Part shown: in pieces, positions 34,579 through 46,590 of the stretch
Layout: every line of letters begins with the position of its first letter
Numbering within the stretch: the stretch's first letter is position 1
Assembly: GCA_905220665.1 (NCBI GenBank)
Contig: CAJNAR010000145.1
Location: 310,001-374,000 of the forward strand
DNA length: 64,000 nt
Origin: Albugo candida
Taxonomy: Eukaryota; Oomycota; Peronosporomycetes; Albuginales; Albuginaceae
Direction of reading: 5' to 3'
The notes under the pieces: model-generated
Databases searched by the model: none
Seen by the model: the letters and a program-made list of their open reading frames with translations, nothing else
Told to the model about the DNA's origin: nothing
Translations under genes and position numbers: made by a program

Positions 34579-35868
34579 TTAATCACTATCCTGCTTACTA
34601 CGCCGCCCACACATTTGTTGACGTAAATGCTTGGAGCAGAGGCTTTTACGTCGACAGGGATTTAGGCAATTAGTAATTTGACATCGCCTTCCACCACCAT
34701 GCGTAGCGCAGAAACCTCCACCGCGGTCGTTGCGAGTGCATCCTGGATACTCACACAGTCGCGATCCACCATGTGCGGCGCAATGGACCCCTCGTTGGGT
34801 GCCTTTGTTGCAACCTTTCATCATACATCGCTTCCCTCCTCCATGACATCGACAGAATCCACCACCTTGCGAGCTTCTATAGCATCCATCATACTGACAG
34901 CGGGGACCGCCTCCATGAGCTTTGCATAGATATTTTGACTGAGCAGCTTTTCCACAACCTTCAATACTACAACGTTTGCCTCCACCGTGGCGAATGCATA
35001 AATTGCCACCTTGACTGCTCTTGTTACAGCCATCGTAGCTACATCGTTGACCACCACCATGCGATATACAACGACCATTTGATCGGCAGCGTTTCAAACA
35101 ACCTTCATGTTTACATAATCGCCTATTTTTATTCTCATGCGTCACCTCTTCTACTGGAAAAGAAGTTGCAGCGGGTGACGGAGCCGAAAAACGGGTACCT
35201 TCCAAAGCCATAAGACTTCTAGAGCTATCGTGTACGTGACCCTGCCATTCGAGTAAATTTAATTCTGTCTTTTCTTTATTACCAGTCAGTTCGCAGTCTG
35301 ACGTATTTTTTTCTTCAGGAGTATCAATCAAAATATTGTAAAGTAACGAAATGTCGGTGTCAGTCACATCGAAATTGTTTTCAAAAAGTGTACCTTGCTC
35401 TTTTCGTGCGCCATGGTACGTCTCAATATGTGACATTTCCGAACGATTATCCAATGTTGCATTAAAGTGGTGCGTGTGACCCGCATATTGAGTCGGTGCT
35501 GGTACGGGTACTGTGGAATAGCGACCACAACCATCAATAGATATCGAGTCGGGCCCTACTTGTGTGTGAATCTTCTTGAACGGATTTTCATCTGTTTCAT
35601 AAACCGCGCCGATGTTATTTTCTTCTGGTTTTGAGCGCGATGTCGCTTTTGCTTTATTTACTGACCAAGAAGTCGTGTTAGGTGGAGAAATTTCTGGAAC
35701 TGAGAAGTGAAAGTTGTCAAGCCATTCTTCGCTGTTGGATGCACTGGGTGCGAGCGCAAGATCGAAAGCAAAATTGCTTGATACTTGTGGGATGCTTGCG
35801 AGTAGCGCCACAGCGCTGTTATTAAAGGCTCCACGGTCACTGAAATTTGAATCGATAGGGCGACACAT
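34579..35868 (-). CDS. Cys/Gly/His-rich repeat protein (WRKY19-like label)
   Basis: A single 429-aa ORF with an ATG start. Residues 1-245 are Ser/Asn-rich and low in structure. From about residue 248 to 420 there are seven tandem units of about 24 residues. Each has C-x4-C and then C-x-x-HGGG(x)RC, for example KRCSIEGCGKAAQSKYLC. Such units are abundant in oomycete genomes and are usually annotated as WRKY transcription factor 19 after a superficial plant match. No WRKYGQK heptad is present, so that name is not supported. The spaced Cys/His suggests zinc binding and a nuclear role, which is inference. It is followed by a basic end (RRKSLCSKHLRQQMCGRRSK). Confidence 0.8.
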   Translation of the reverse strand: MCRPIDSNFSDRGAFNNSAVALLASIPQVSSNFAFDLALAPSASNSEEWLDNFHFSVPEISPPNTTSWSVNKAKATSRSKPEENNIGAVYETDENPFKKIHTQVGPDSISIDGCGRYSTVPVPAPTQYAGHTHHFNATLDNRSEMSHIETYHGARKEQGTLFENNFDVTDTDISLLYNILIDTPEEKNTSDCELTGNKEKTELNLLEWQGHVHDSSRSLMALEGTRFSAPSPAATSFPVEEVTHENKNRRLCKHEGCLKRCRSNGRCISHGGGQRCSYDGCNKSSQGGNLCIRHGGGKRCSIEGCGKAAQSKYLCKAHGGGPRCQYDGCYRSSQGGGFCRCHGGGKRCMMKGCNKGTQRGVHCAAHGGSRLCEYPGCTRNDRGGGFCATHGGGRRCQITNCLNPCRRKSLCSKHLRQQMCGRRSKQDSD

Positions 35869-36344
35869 TAATCACTTTTTGCGTTTGAGTGAACAAGTAA
35901 TATAACAAGTGGATGCTGATTATTATTATCGTTTTATTACGCACTGTTTGTTGCCAGAATCTATTTTGTTCGTGCAAATGCACTTCAATGTAGGGTTGTG
36001 GTGTCACGTCTTAGGAAAGAGAGTTACGTTTCAAGTAAAAGGAAGTGTCGATACATTCTTATTATCAGATATGCGCGGTCGCAGTGGTACGTCAGAGCTG
36101 AGCAGCGAAAAGGACTAACGCCTGTATAGAAATCTGCGACGGGCGGTGCATCCTGGTCAATCGCATCCAACCTTTATTTGTATATTACCGAGTGCATTTT
36201 TGGTCCTACGCAAATGATGAATTTTAATACCATCTGCAAAGTGCGTGTCCGGCATGTGCGTACGTACTTAAGTGTAACGACCTCTATTATGGATGACGTA
36301 TTGCGTTCTGTATAATCTGATACGTATCTACTTAAGAAACCTTG
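35869..36344. other. Divergent promoter region
   Basis: 476 bp between the divergent Cys-repeat gene and AMMECR1. No ORF or RNA gene seen. It presumably holds both promoters. Confidence 0.4.
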
Positions 36345-37050
36345 ATGGCGTCGAAAGAAATGGTTGTGTTCTGCTTTGATACCTTACATCACCATTTTTT
36401 CGAGACTGAAGAGCCGAAAGAAAATTTCGACACTTCGATCTCATTGTACGTCTCGCTGCGGCAATTGAGCGCTTGAAACACAGTCTCTTCTATAGTCCAC
36501 TCTTTGTCACCTGGGAACTCGAATCGGATACTAGTTCTGCGCTCGAATTGCGTGGCTGCATTGGGACATTGATGGAGATAAAGTTACAAAATCTTCGTGC
36601 ATTCGCACTGAAAAGTGCCTTGAAAGATCAGCGATTTGATCCAATCCAACCAAATGAATTATCGAAACTCCACTGTACAGTGTCTCTTCTTATAGATTTC
36701 GAAGCTGCCGAAGATTATAAAGATTGGCAGGTAGAAATCTTTTTTATTGCTTATCGCGGTTCCTTAGTTCTACAATGCAGATCGAAATTCATGGCATTAC
36801 AATTGATTTATTGGTTGATACTGTGCGTTATCATGCAACATATCTTCCTGGCGTGGCCCACGAGCGTGGATGGGATCATGTAGAGACTATCTACTCACTC
36901 ATGAGAAAAGCAGGATTTCGGGGTGCACTTTCCACAACCTTGCTGGATGATATAAAAGTAACGAGGTATCGTAGTTCCAAAGAGCACCTAAGTTATCAGG
37001 ATTACGTTGCATGTACATCAAAAATGGTATCGAATAATAGAGGTAACTAA
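36345..37050 (+). CDS. AMMECR1: AMMECR1-domain protein
   Basis: Three exons (36345-36445, 36496-36730, 36781-37050; both introns 50 bp) give about 201 aa. The N-terminus [15 protein letters not shown] matches the AMMECR1 start. [15 protein letters not shown] (family motif LRGCIGTF), [45 protein letters not shown] and [13 protein letters not shown] all align in order, covering the whole domain. The function of this conserved family is not settled. For the first intron an acceptor at 36483 would also keep frame (adds four residues), but the 50-bp choice joins directly to the conserved (Y/F)PLFVTW. The CK2 alpha gene starts within 90 bp downstream. Confidence 0.88.
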
Positions 37051-37139
37051 GAAATGAAAATATAAACGCGGTCAAAATGTTTACCGAAGGTATTAGAAAA
37101 AGCTGCTCTAAGCCAACGGCTCACATTTTGCGGAGCAGA

Positions 37140-38299
37140 ATGAGTAGAGCTCGCGTATACTGTGATGTGAACGAGACACGCCCTCGCGAATATTGGGACT
37201 ATGAGAATCTGCAAGTCACTTGGGGGTACGCTTCATTATGATAACGTTTATTATACTTCTATTAACTTTATAACACGCATTTACGTAGTGATCAAGACAA
37301 TTATGAAGTTATTCGTAAAATTGGTCGTGGAAAGTACAGTGAAGTGTTTGAAGGCTATAATGTGACCAACAATTCAAAGTGTGTCATCAAAATACTGAAA
37401 CCTGTCAAGAAGAAGAAAATCAAAAGGTATGAAACATGGTGTCTTATAACCTCCGCTTTATGTCATTTTGTGATTATAGAGAAATCAAGATATTACAAAA
37501 TCTGTCTGGAGGTGTCAACATTGTCCAGCTATTGGACGTTGTGCGAGATCCGCAATCCAAGACACCAAGCCTCGTTTTTGAGCATGTAAACAACACAGAC
37601 TTCAAATCATTGTATCCGACATTGACAGATTATGATATCCGTTATTATATCTACGAATTGTTGAAAGCTTTGGATTATTGTCATTCCAACGGAATAATGC
37701 ATCGCGATGTAAAACCTCACAACGTCATGATCGATCATGAGAAGCGACAATTGCGTTTAATTGATTGGGGTCTCGCTGAATTCTACCATGCAGGAAGAGA
37801 GTACAATGTCCGCGTAGCAAGTCGATATTTCAAAGGTCCAGAACTCCTGGTCGATATGCAGGAATATGATTATTCGCTCGATATGTGGAGTCTTGGATGC
37901 ATGTTTGCCGGAATGATATTTCGCAAAGAACCCTTTTTTCATGGACATGATAATTGTGATCAATTGGTGAAAATTGCTAAAGTGAGAGGAACAGAAGAAT
38001 TGTTCGATTATTTGTCGACATACGATTTGGAAATGGATCCACAATATGACGGGATTTTGGGATCTCATTCAAAAAAGGCGTTGGAAAAATTCATAACCGC
38101 AGAAAATAAGCATTTGGTCTCACCAGAAGCATTGGATTTTTTGGATCGATTACTGAGATACGATCATCAAGAGCGGTTAACAGCAAAAGAAGCAATGCAA
38201 CATGTTTACTTCCTGCCAATCCGCGATGCTCAAGACCTGAAAACGCGTGGAATTCAGCATGCAGAGGAGATAACGAGCGTTTCAGATTCTAGTGCTTAA
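37140..38299 (+). CDS. CSNK2A: Casein kinase 2 catalytic subunit alpha
   Basis: Three exons (37140-37225, 37289-37426, 37480-38299; introns 63 and 53 bp) give 347 aa. The start [20 protein letters not shown] aligns with plant MSKARVY; an in-frame ATG at 37077 would add 21 residues and lies only 27 bp past the AMMECR1 stop, so I prefer 37140. Motifs: glycine loop [11 protein letters not shown], basic cluster [12 protein letters not shown], catalytic loop MHRDVKPHN, and DWG (instead of DFG) in [11 protein letters not shown], a hallmark of CK2. [18 protein letters not shown] is the CK2 activation segment. The constitutive Ser/Thr kinase acts with the beta subunit in nucleus and cytoplasm. Conservation is very high and nothing is broken. 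Confidence 0.96.
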
Positions 38300-38641
38300 G
38301 TTGTAGAGTCCCATTCGTCACATTATCATCCATTATGTAGCTAAAATGCATGGAAGTGTTCCATGCAGAGATACAGGTGATGACAAAGTGTATCCTTTCG
38401 TGTCGCTGCTCTTATCACGCGTTATAGGGTACATTCATCACGTCCGAACTTTTCGCGCTAACCAAATTGATGTCAGAGTGTAGCTGAGCATCGCGCCTTG
38501 ATTCGTATGTGATCTGCATTCTTCGCGAATATGCAATTAAGGTCGCATGAATTTTAGCCAATCTTTGAATGAATCCTTCGCATCCAATCATTCCATGACG
38601 ATGCGCAATAGAGAGCCAGCCACGTGTACAAGCACTTTGCA
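38300..38641. other. Spacer between CK2 alpha and amine oxidase
   Basis: A 75-codon minus-strand ORF (38642-38415) fills much of it; it has no recognised domain and overlaps the start of the next gene, so I do not call it. Confidence 0.35.
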
Positions 38642-40450
38642 ATGTGTCGCAATTGTGGTACTGTTGATCACCATCATAATGTCATAATTATTGGGGCAGG
38701 TATCGCTGGCCTTCGCTGTGCGTATGAGTTACGCCACATTCACGAGATTGCAGACGTTCTAGTAGTCGAGGCATCCGATCGCATTGGAGGGTACGTGTGT
38801 GGTAATGGCTGAATCATTCGCCACGAACCTTCCTGCTCGATATTGCTAGACGAATTATGCAGAACGATACATTCTCGCCCGGGATGAAAATCGACCTTGG
38901 CGCTGAATTTGTCCATGGCGACAACACAAGCTTGACAAAATTGGCGCGGAAAGAAGGTTGGGATATGTACGAAATCTTCACTTGGGCACAGGTAGTGGGT
39001 CCTTCCTCATAAGATTGTATACTGTTTCGCATCGATTAATCAGCCGTGAGATGGAATCGCATCGATTACCTCGTATCTTTTCGGCCTTCATACGCATGCA
39101 AGATGAATATTTGCTTCCTAATTAGCACGGCATGAAGGCCTAGCGATATAATCGTTGGCCATGTATGTTCTCGCGAAGCAGTTCTTGCTTTGTGGGTTAC
39201 CATTGTCCACCATGTCGAGTCAAACCGATTGCAAACATAACCTGTTGCCATACGTAACATTGAAATAATTATCTTCGCCTAACTGATTTTCCTTTGCTTC
39301 CTAGGGAGATGGTGGACCAGATCAGGCTTCGCATGTCAATGGTGCTGGATATTATTTTCTCGGTGAACAGAACCGAATGCTCCGATTCGATGATTCAGAT
39401 CCCGACTTTTGCAGCTTTAATAGTGCTGTCGAGGCGCTTAGTGGCGTCCAAAATGTTGACCAAATATCAAAGAATCAGTCAATGATGGACTACTTCAAGA
39501 CGTATAATTTGTCGGACAGCATTTTGAAGCTCGCTGAAGCCGGCTATGGAAATACTGCTGGAGGTAGACTGGACGATATCTCGCTTCGGGTAACGTGCGA
39601 GTATGAAAAGCAGTGGCTACAAATCGAAGAAGACGGCGATTTTCGATTTGCCGATACATACCAATGCGTTGTCGATCGGTACTCATCGGATATCGACATA
39701 AAGCTGAGCTCTCCGATCGTATCCGTTAATTACACAGACCCCAAGCGAATTTTACTTACGTTATCGAATAAACAGCAAATCGGTTGCAATCGACTTGTTA
39801 TAACAGTTCCTATTGCCACTTTTAATGATATCAAATACGTTCCAGAGCTTCCAAAGGAGAAGCTTGATGCTGTCAATTCTTTCGGAATGACTCGCGCTAT
39901 CAAAATCATTCTACTTGTCTCTGAGCAGTTTTGGCCATCTGACACGCATGGTGTCATCTGCTCCGACATGTTTATTCCAGAATTCTGGATCAATTCCACT
40001 GCCGGAATTGGCTTCCTGCACAAATTCACATCCGCATCACAAGAATTCGCGTCAGAGGTTCTCTATACTATTACTGGTTTCGCGACCTCAGATTTTGCCG
40101 ACAAAGTGTGCAAATTTTCAAAAGAAGACGTCATTGAGCAATTTGTGAGTCAATTGGATCGTATATATGGCGATGAAACACTTCCAACTCCCGCAACACT
40201 TTCTTTCATCAAAGGAATGTATTTCGACTGGGGTGATGTGCCATTCATACGAGGAGGGTATAGCTATCCCAAAGTTGGCCAATGCGAAGGAGCATCCGAG
40301 AAAGTAGCAAAATCCATCGAAAATCGGATCTTCTTTGCTGGTGAAGCGACATCGTTTGAGCGGCCAGGAATGGCTGTACATTGCGCTATGGACACTGGTG
40401 AGCGCGCAGCCAGAGAAGTGTTGCTTTCGCTACGAGATCGAACTGTATAG
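38642..40450 (+). CDS. Flavin amine oxidase, probable polyamine oxidase
   Basis: Three exons (38642-38790, 38850-38991, 39305-40450; introns 59 and 313 bp) give 478 aa. The N-terminus has NVIIIGAGIAGLRCAYEL (GxGxxG FAD loop), then VVEASDRIGGRI across the first intron and DLGAEFVHG. The C-terminus has IFFAGEATSFERPGMAVHCA followed by TGERAAREVL, the closing FAD motif. This is the amine oxidase / polyamine oxidase / LSD1 superfamily; the 478-aa length, no SWIRM or tower, points to polyamine oxidase. No signal peptide is seen. The start Met begins CRNCGTVDHHH, an odd Cys/His-rich leader. The second intron is far longer than any other in the window. Confidence 0.85.
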
Positions 40451-43400
40451 ATCTCTTCCCAACTTCTACAATTTGCTCGCTTCAAACGAGATAGTGAAAA
40501 TTCCCTGTATAAAATGTTAAAAAGCAATGACATCACATTTGTATTGTAGTTGTTTTCTACCAATCACGCAGTAGAACGTCTTCTTTATGAGCTCATACAA
40601 ATTGAAGGAATTTGATTACTCTGTGCGCGTGAATATCGCCAATGACTCTGTTTGTTACAAAAAAGTATGCTCAGTCGTGATGAGATTGGAATTGGAGGAC
40701 AGAGTGGGATCGATACGCAATGTATGTCTAACGATAAAGTATTGATACGTTTATGCTAAGCAAATATGTGTCCAGTTGATCTTGGAATTGAGTGCTCAAG
40801 AATTAGCACAGATGATCATGCAAATGACCAGTACGGTGCAGGTAGATCTTCAAGCGTCATACTTGATGGTGACCTTAATGTTTATGCATATACCATAGAG
40901 AATCAAAGAGGCAAAAGCCCAGAATTCGGAAATATATAATATCTCAGGTGGCAATGATGTCATTGCCACGAAATGAGACGATCAAAGGATATTTGCTCGA
41001 TAGGAAGACATACTCGTGAATACCTCGTATCTCGCTTTGATCCTTTGATAGAATCATGAGTTTCTGTAAAGTGACAGAGGTAGAATGCTGGTAATTGGGT
41101 CTGTTTTGTCCACATAAGTCAATATTACGTTGGTACACATAATTCTTGCTTGACAAAACGAATGTTTACAATCGTGTAAACGCTTTGGTTTGCTGGGAAT
41201 GCTCATATGAGAGTTGGCTGTGCATCTAGGACTGCAGCGTATGATGAGCGTCTTTATCAAAGATAAATTTATTCTGGAAAGCAAGAAATCATTGTACATG
41301 TTGCACTAGTTGATAGTACGACTGAAGTAAGTCTGGATCGCACCTATTTTATCAAACTCTGTACAGGCACATCGGCATTCTTGTCGCTTTGTGCCAATTT
41401 GCATCCATAGATATTGATCTTTGCGTATAGATGCTTGCCTTCTTCAAAAATCTGTCAATTCGTCAATGGTCATCACTGGCTCTTGATCTCTAGATCATGG
41501 AAAGTAGTACATGACCGCCTTGTAGAGTTGTGACTCGATGCTACTCTTTGACCAAAGTCGTAAGTTTTTCTAATAGAGGGGCGGCCCTTTGGAGAACAAT
41601 ATAGAACTAGGACGATGTCACACAGTTTTCATCACTACCAGGTCGTCATATCAGCCTGTCTAGCGCTTTCTTCGAATAGCACTCAATGGCAGGTTGTGTC
41701 CTAAGACCGGAGAAAACGTCTAGACTATTTCTCATTCTGTTTTATAATTGAGAAGTCTGTAGAGTAGAGTCATTATTCTTCATGAGGATACCTTGTAAAT
41801 CATTGCAATTCCAAAAAAGCTTGTGGACGTAGATAAGGAGTCCATTGTAGTCAAATTGAGTCTCTTTCTCACACATTTCACAATCACGCTTGAAGACATC
41901 ATTTTCGTACGAGACACACTTTTTCTCCTTCAATGGGACAGCTCATTTGGAAGGGCTTTTTTAATTTTCCAGACTCTATTGACCCTGAGGAAGCAATGGT
42001 GTTTTACAGCTAACGTGATATCTGTACCTTGATTCCTCTGTCAAACACCTTACCTGAGCTTGGTTGCGAAGCGGTAAGGCTATGAGAACACTCCTACTAA
42101 AGCAAGAACATATCTTCCACCACAAGATCTTCATCCTTGCCTTGTTGGTCAGCTATTGAGCATGGTGTAAATATAAAAGTGGTTGGACTGCCAGATTAGG
42201 ATATGAAACACCTATTGAAGCGTTACCTGACTCAAAGATTCTCGAATTTGGCTCATGCGCAATTTCAATATCAAAATGGGACACCTAGATGCCCGAAACC
42301 TGTCAGGTTCACCTAACAATCCCAAAGAGTTACATATTTCGTGAATGTGGAAGCGCACCTAACATTAAAAGGAGCGCAAAAAAGCATAGTAGCCAGTACC
42401 GTAATGTTTCGCCAAGAAACGACAACATGGCGACTCTTCTGCCTCTGTATTCTGTCTAAAAAATCAATCTGACAAATCAAAGCTTCCCGAAGTCGTCTAC
42501 TTGAGAGAAAAGCAGTCGCTCCATAACCTGAAAGGAAAAAGAGAGCCGAATAGATAACATCGTGGGTGACAAAAGAGGCATACATTTCGGTTCCTTCAAT
42601 GTCCTACAATACAAGCCGTGATTTAAGCAGAGTTTCTCGACATTCAGCTTCACAGAAGTAAGCTTTGCTTCACCGCCGCATCGGGTGTACTCGATCCCAT
42701 TGCCTAATGTAATCCGCTCATGTGTGAATTGATCGAATGAGCAATTCATATTTATCTATAGGATGATTGCATGTCGAGGACAGAACCTCAATCTCTTTTA
42801 CAATGTTTTATGGCAACATGTGTTTCGCCAGTCTATACAGGATGCCTGAAGTACGATCTGTACTGACCGATTTGAATCCCCTTAACAGCAAATAATTCTA
42901 TAAGTAGGCATGCTCCGATATTCGACCATACTCTAGTCATAAGATTGTTATTCTTGGTCGTTGAGACTTCCACGCCGCAATCCTTTCTATACGAGATTCT
43001 CCTCGAGCATATTGATTAATTAGTACATCAAACGAACTAGGTTGGTCAGCATTTTCAGTGACTGTAAGAAAAACTCGTCCGCCGTATTTCGTATATGTAG
43101 CATACCGATTGCCGTAAAGCCACATGCAAAGTATCGAGCATTGAATGAGCAGTTCCGTTATAGTCTGGTTGCTTTAGGCAAGACAAAAATCCGATGACTC
43201 CAAATTGCAACCGCTCCCTTCATTCACATTCCAACCATCCTTGACATTCGGCCATACAAAGCATCACATTAGGTATTAAGTATCACACCAACACTAACGA
43301 GCCAACAGAAATGTGCGTTAGAGGATTTCTAGTTCGTTCGAATCAATAACCGTCTGCTAAGGCTTACACCCAAATTCGGCTCGTATGCACTGAAAAAAAT

Positions 43401-43716
43401 CAACAATTTGAGATCTGTACGATTTGACCGAATGAGAGATAGAAGAGAGTGGAATAGTGGAATCGACAAGGACAAGCTTACGAATCAATAGAGACGCTGT
43501 AATTCAATACAAAACATAGCGACGATACAATTTAACTTGCTTGTATGCGTTGATCAATCAAACCCATCAGTATCACGAGGAAAGCCTACAGATAGCAGTC
43601 ATGTAGCTTTAAAAAAAAAAGCCGCTTCAAGTTGCACCATAACTTAACGAGAACAGTTATGCGTATAAAGTTAATGAAAATGTTTGTTTCGCGTAAATCT
43701 TGGTTTCCCGCCAACA
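40451..43716. other. 3.2-kb sparse region, one uncertain minus-strand gene
   Basis: No recognised gene. On the minus strand 43125-42937, 42749-42477 and 42585-42313 are open. The last includes a hydrophobic stretch (VIYSALFFLSGYGATAFL), and an intron with a good polypyrimidine acceptor (ctctttttcctttcag, minus strand near 42,530) could join such exons. 41933-41742 (minus) is a Cys-bearing 63-codon ORF. A small lineage-specific membrane protein is possible. Otherwise it may be decayed DNA or regulatory spacer before CDC45. Confidence 0.3.
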
Positions 43717-46042
43717 ATGCTATGGCCTCGTGAGGAATTTGTGGCTGCTTACAACCAAATCAAGCATGATAGTATACAACATGGTGGTTGCAGCATTCTC
43801 ATCCTTGTTGCTATGGACGTAGACGCTCTTTGTGCGAGCGAAATCCTCACCCAATTATTCAAAGCCGACTTTATGAGCTTCTCCTTAGTGGCTGTCCACG
43901 GATATGACGACATCCAACGCATCGGAAATGGACGTTTTCACGATGAAAATGGAAAGGTACGAGAAGATACCGATTTACGGTCAGTTATATTTGTCAATTG
44001 TGGCGCAATTGTGAATGTTTCGTCGCTTTTCCAACTTCCAAAAATCGTAAAATGTTATATTTTGGACAGTCATCGGCCGATACATTTGTCAAATATATAC
44101 GACACGTCAAAGCAAATTATAGTGTTTGAAGACGGCGGAACAGGCGTCGAAGCGATTCCCGAAGATGGATCTGACCTCGATATGGACGAATTCGATGATT
44201 CCAGCGTTGACGAAAGCGTAGAAGATGGAGAAGAGGTAGAATCAGAAGATTTAAAAGCCAAAACGACGGACACAGATATTCAAGGTGGACATGATGCTGA
44301 TATACTAAATCCGGATACTTTAGAGGAAAAAGTATTGTCCTCCGATAAAGCAGAGAAGCGTAGACGTCGAGAAGAGATTCTTCAGTACTATCGAGGGTCA
44401 TATTGTGGAGCCCCAGTTGCTACGATCGCCTTTGAATTAGCTCAGCAGCTAAATTGCAGCCACAACGATCTCATATGGTACGCCATTTTGGGACTCACAA
44501 AACAATTTTTGCTGGAGCAAATCGATATGGACGACTACAATCTCTTGGTCCATTTCTTCCAGGATGAGATTCTCACAGTGGAATCCAGCTCCACAGAAGC
44601 TGGTAGCGAGTTCTCACAAGGTCGGAACTTGGACGGTACCGTCAAGACAATGCCTCAGCCTCCCACGCTAGCGTCCAATCCAGCTTATGAGCATGAAAAA
44701 ATCACATTTGAGGAAGAATACCGCTTCATGTTGTATCGACATTGGTCTTTATACGATAGCATGTATTATTCTGACTATATCGCGTCCAAATTAGGTCTCT
44801 ACATGAGCCCTCATCCGCGTTCAAATCTGAGCGGAAATGCGTTCATTCCAAATGGGTCTATGGGTAACGAATCCGCACTTCATGTGTGGCTAGCTCGGAT
44901 GGGATTCTCGCTCAAACAAAGTCAACAAATGTACATGTACATGCCTCTGCAGATGAAGACGCAACTGCGTGAAAAAACACAAGAGTTAGCCCAAGAATTT
45001 AAACTTGAAGATCTCTGCTACGGCTCTTTCAAACGCCATTACGCGTTCCAATATCATCAAAGTGCAGCTGACGCAGTGTATGGTCTTCAAGCGCTCCTGG
45101 AAGCCCCGGCCTCGTGTATACTCCGCAATCTATCTGAGCAAAATAAGCGTCAAAGTCAAAAGACTTGTTTTGGTGGAGGCGCAAGTTTCCCTCACAGTAA
45201 TCTGAGCAGTCTGCTCACTTTTGCGAGCAAAGATCACGCGAGTTTGAATCCATCGATCGATACGTTTACGGGCACAACGAAACAGGACAGCTGCATCAAG
45301 TCTCAAAGTACTGAGAGCACTTTGCAAGAGCGTTCGGTGCCTCCATCGGAAGCACCTGAAAATGGTTTTTGGCAGCAGAATTTCATCCTAGCACACACAG
45401 CACTGTCTTGTAAAAGTGTTTTGTCCAGCAGTTTGATGGAGACGGGCATTCATGTCGCGATGGAAATCAAGCAGGCGATTGTTCGTGTGGGACGCTCCAT
45501 ACTGGAACGCAAACTAATTCGTCGTGTAAAGCATTTTCGATACGTCAGTTTGTCGATTCCAGAGCGTGATCAAGAGCTATTTTGGAATCCAAATATCCTC
45601 ACACAATTATCGCTATTCCTATTGTCCATGTATCGTGCCAGTGGACGATGGCTTCATGACCCGAATTCCACTAAACGACAGCGGACAGCTGAAGACGTCG
45701 TCGAAGAAGATCAAGAGCATGAGAGCAACACGGGTATTGGTAAGCAGATTGTTCCGCTCGTACTCATCACACAGCATCCTTCTCGTCAGTGCTATCTCGT
45801 CGTTGGAGTTACTTGTCCTCCATCGGCCGGACAAGTTTATCGCAAGTAAGCTTTGCTTTTGATACATGTCCTTTTCTCTGACTTGTATTCTATGTAGTAC
45901 TCTTGGCACTGCATTCCGGCTAGCCGCTGAAGAAACAGGTGGTCAATTCCGACAGAATGGATTCACGAGCGCGGTAATGGAGCTGGAAATGCAAGATATA
46001 TTTACATTTATCGAGCAGTTGCACAATGTCCTCGACGCGTGA
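43717..46042 (+). CDS. CDC45: CDC45, replication helicase (CMG) subunit
   Basis: Two exons (43717-45845 and 45898-46042; 52-bp intron) give 757 aa. The N-terminus has ILILVAMDVDALCASEILTQ, then LVAVHGYDD and YILDSHRPIHLSNIY, the RecJ/DHH-like fold of CDC45 (known to be catalytically degenerate). An acidic insert (about residues 155-190, DMDEFDDSSVDESVEDGEE) and a basic KAEKRRRREEI follow, as in other CDC45s. WYAILGLTKQFL and FMLYRHWSLYDSMYYSDYIA and LHVWLARMGFSLKQSQQMY align with the family. The second exon supplies the conserved tail (AFRLAAEETGGQF...FIEQLHNVLDA). It is part of CDC45-MCM-GINS at replication forks. The first in-frame ATG is 43717. Confidence 0.93.
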
Positions 46043-46590
46043 GATCGATACTCGTTTTTTTCCACTTACAAGGCTGCCATTGTGGCCCGCAGAGGTCGAC
46101 ACTGTAATGGCTTTTTTATCGAGCGTTTTAGCTGAATCAGCAGTTCGAACGGCAAGGAGGAGCAGCTGGTTGGATACCATGACGAAATCCCACCGCGTGG
46201 GTGTCGTATTACTCAGCTCGAAGACGTTTGTGATTCGCACACATTGAGAAAATAGTAGCGCGATCGCGAGCTTTTATTCTTAGGCGTTTGTATGCTTATA
46301 AACAGAATTGATGGCTTATACTTTACCATAGAGCCCAATGTATTGTTTGACTGTGTATCGATAGCGATTAAAGACTCGTAATTGCGCCTAAAGTAAGCGT
46401 ATATGTGGCTGTAGGAGGGAGCTGATTCCGCATATTGTCAGCAAGAATAGTGAATACGCAATTGTGTAGGACAACTGCTTTATCACGAGCCTGTACCGAT
46501 CGAACGAGCACGAGGCAATTGACACCATCAGTGTCGTATCGCCTTGATTATTGTGAGCACACAAAAGCCTTAATCATAATAGAAATTCGA
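46043..46590. other. Spacer between CDC45 and PPR gene
   Basis: Short overlapping ORFs only. It contains two cgtatc/gatacg-rich stretches. It presumably includes the PPR gene promoter. Confidence 0.35.

Noticed and set aside
34579..35868. WRKY transcription factor
   Set aside because: No WRKYGQK motif; only the Cys/His/Gly repeat array is present.
38415..38642. 75-codon minus-strand ORF beside the amine oxidase
   Set aside because: No domain, overlaps the start of a well-supported gene, and lies in likely promoter DNA.
45920..46240. Minus-strand 106-codon ORF behind CDC45
   Set aside because: Overlaps the CDC45 second exon, which aligns with the family; the ORF shows no domain.
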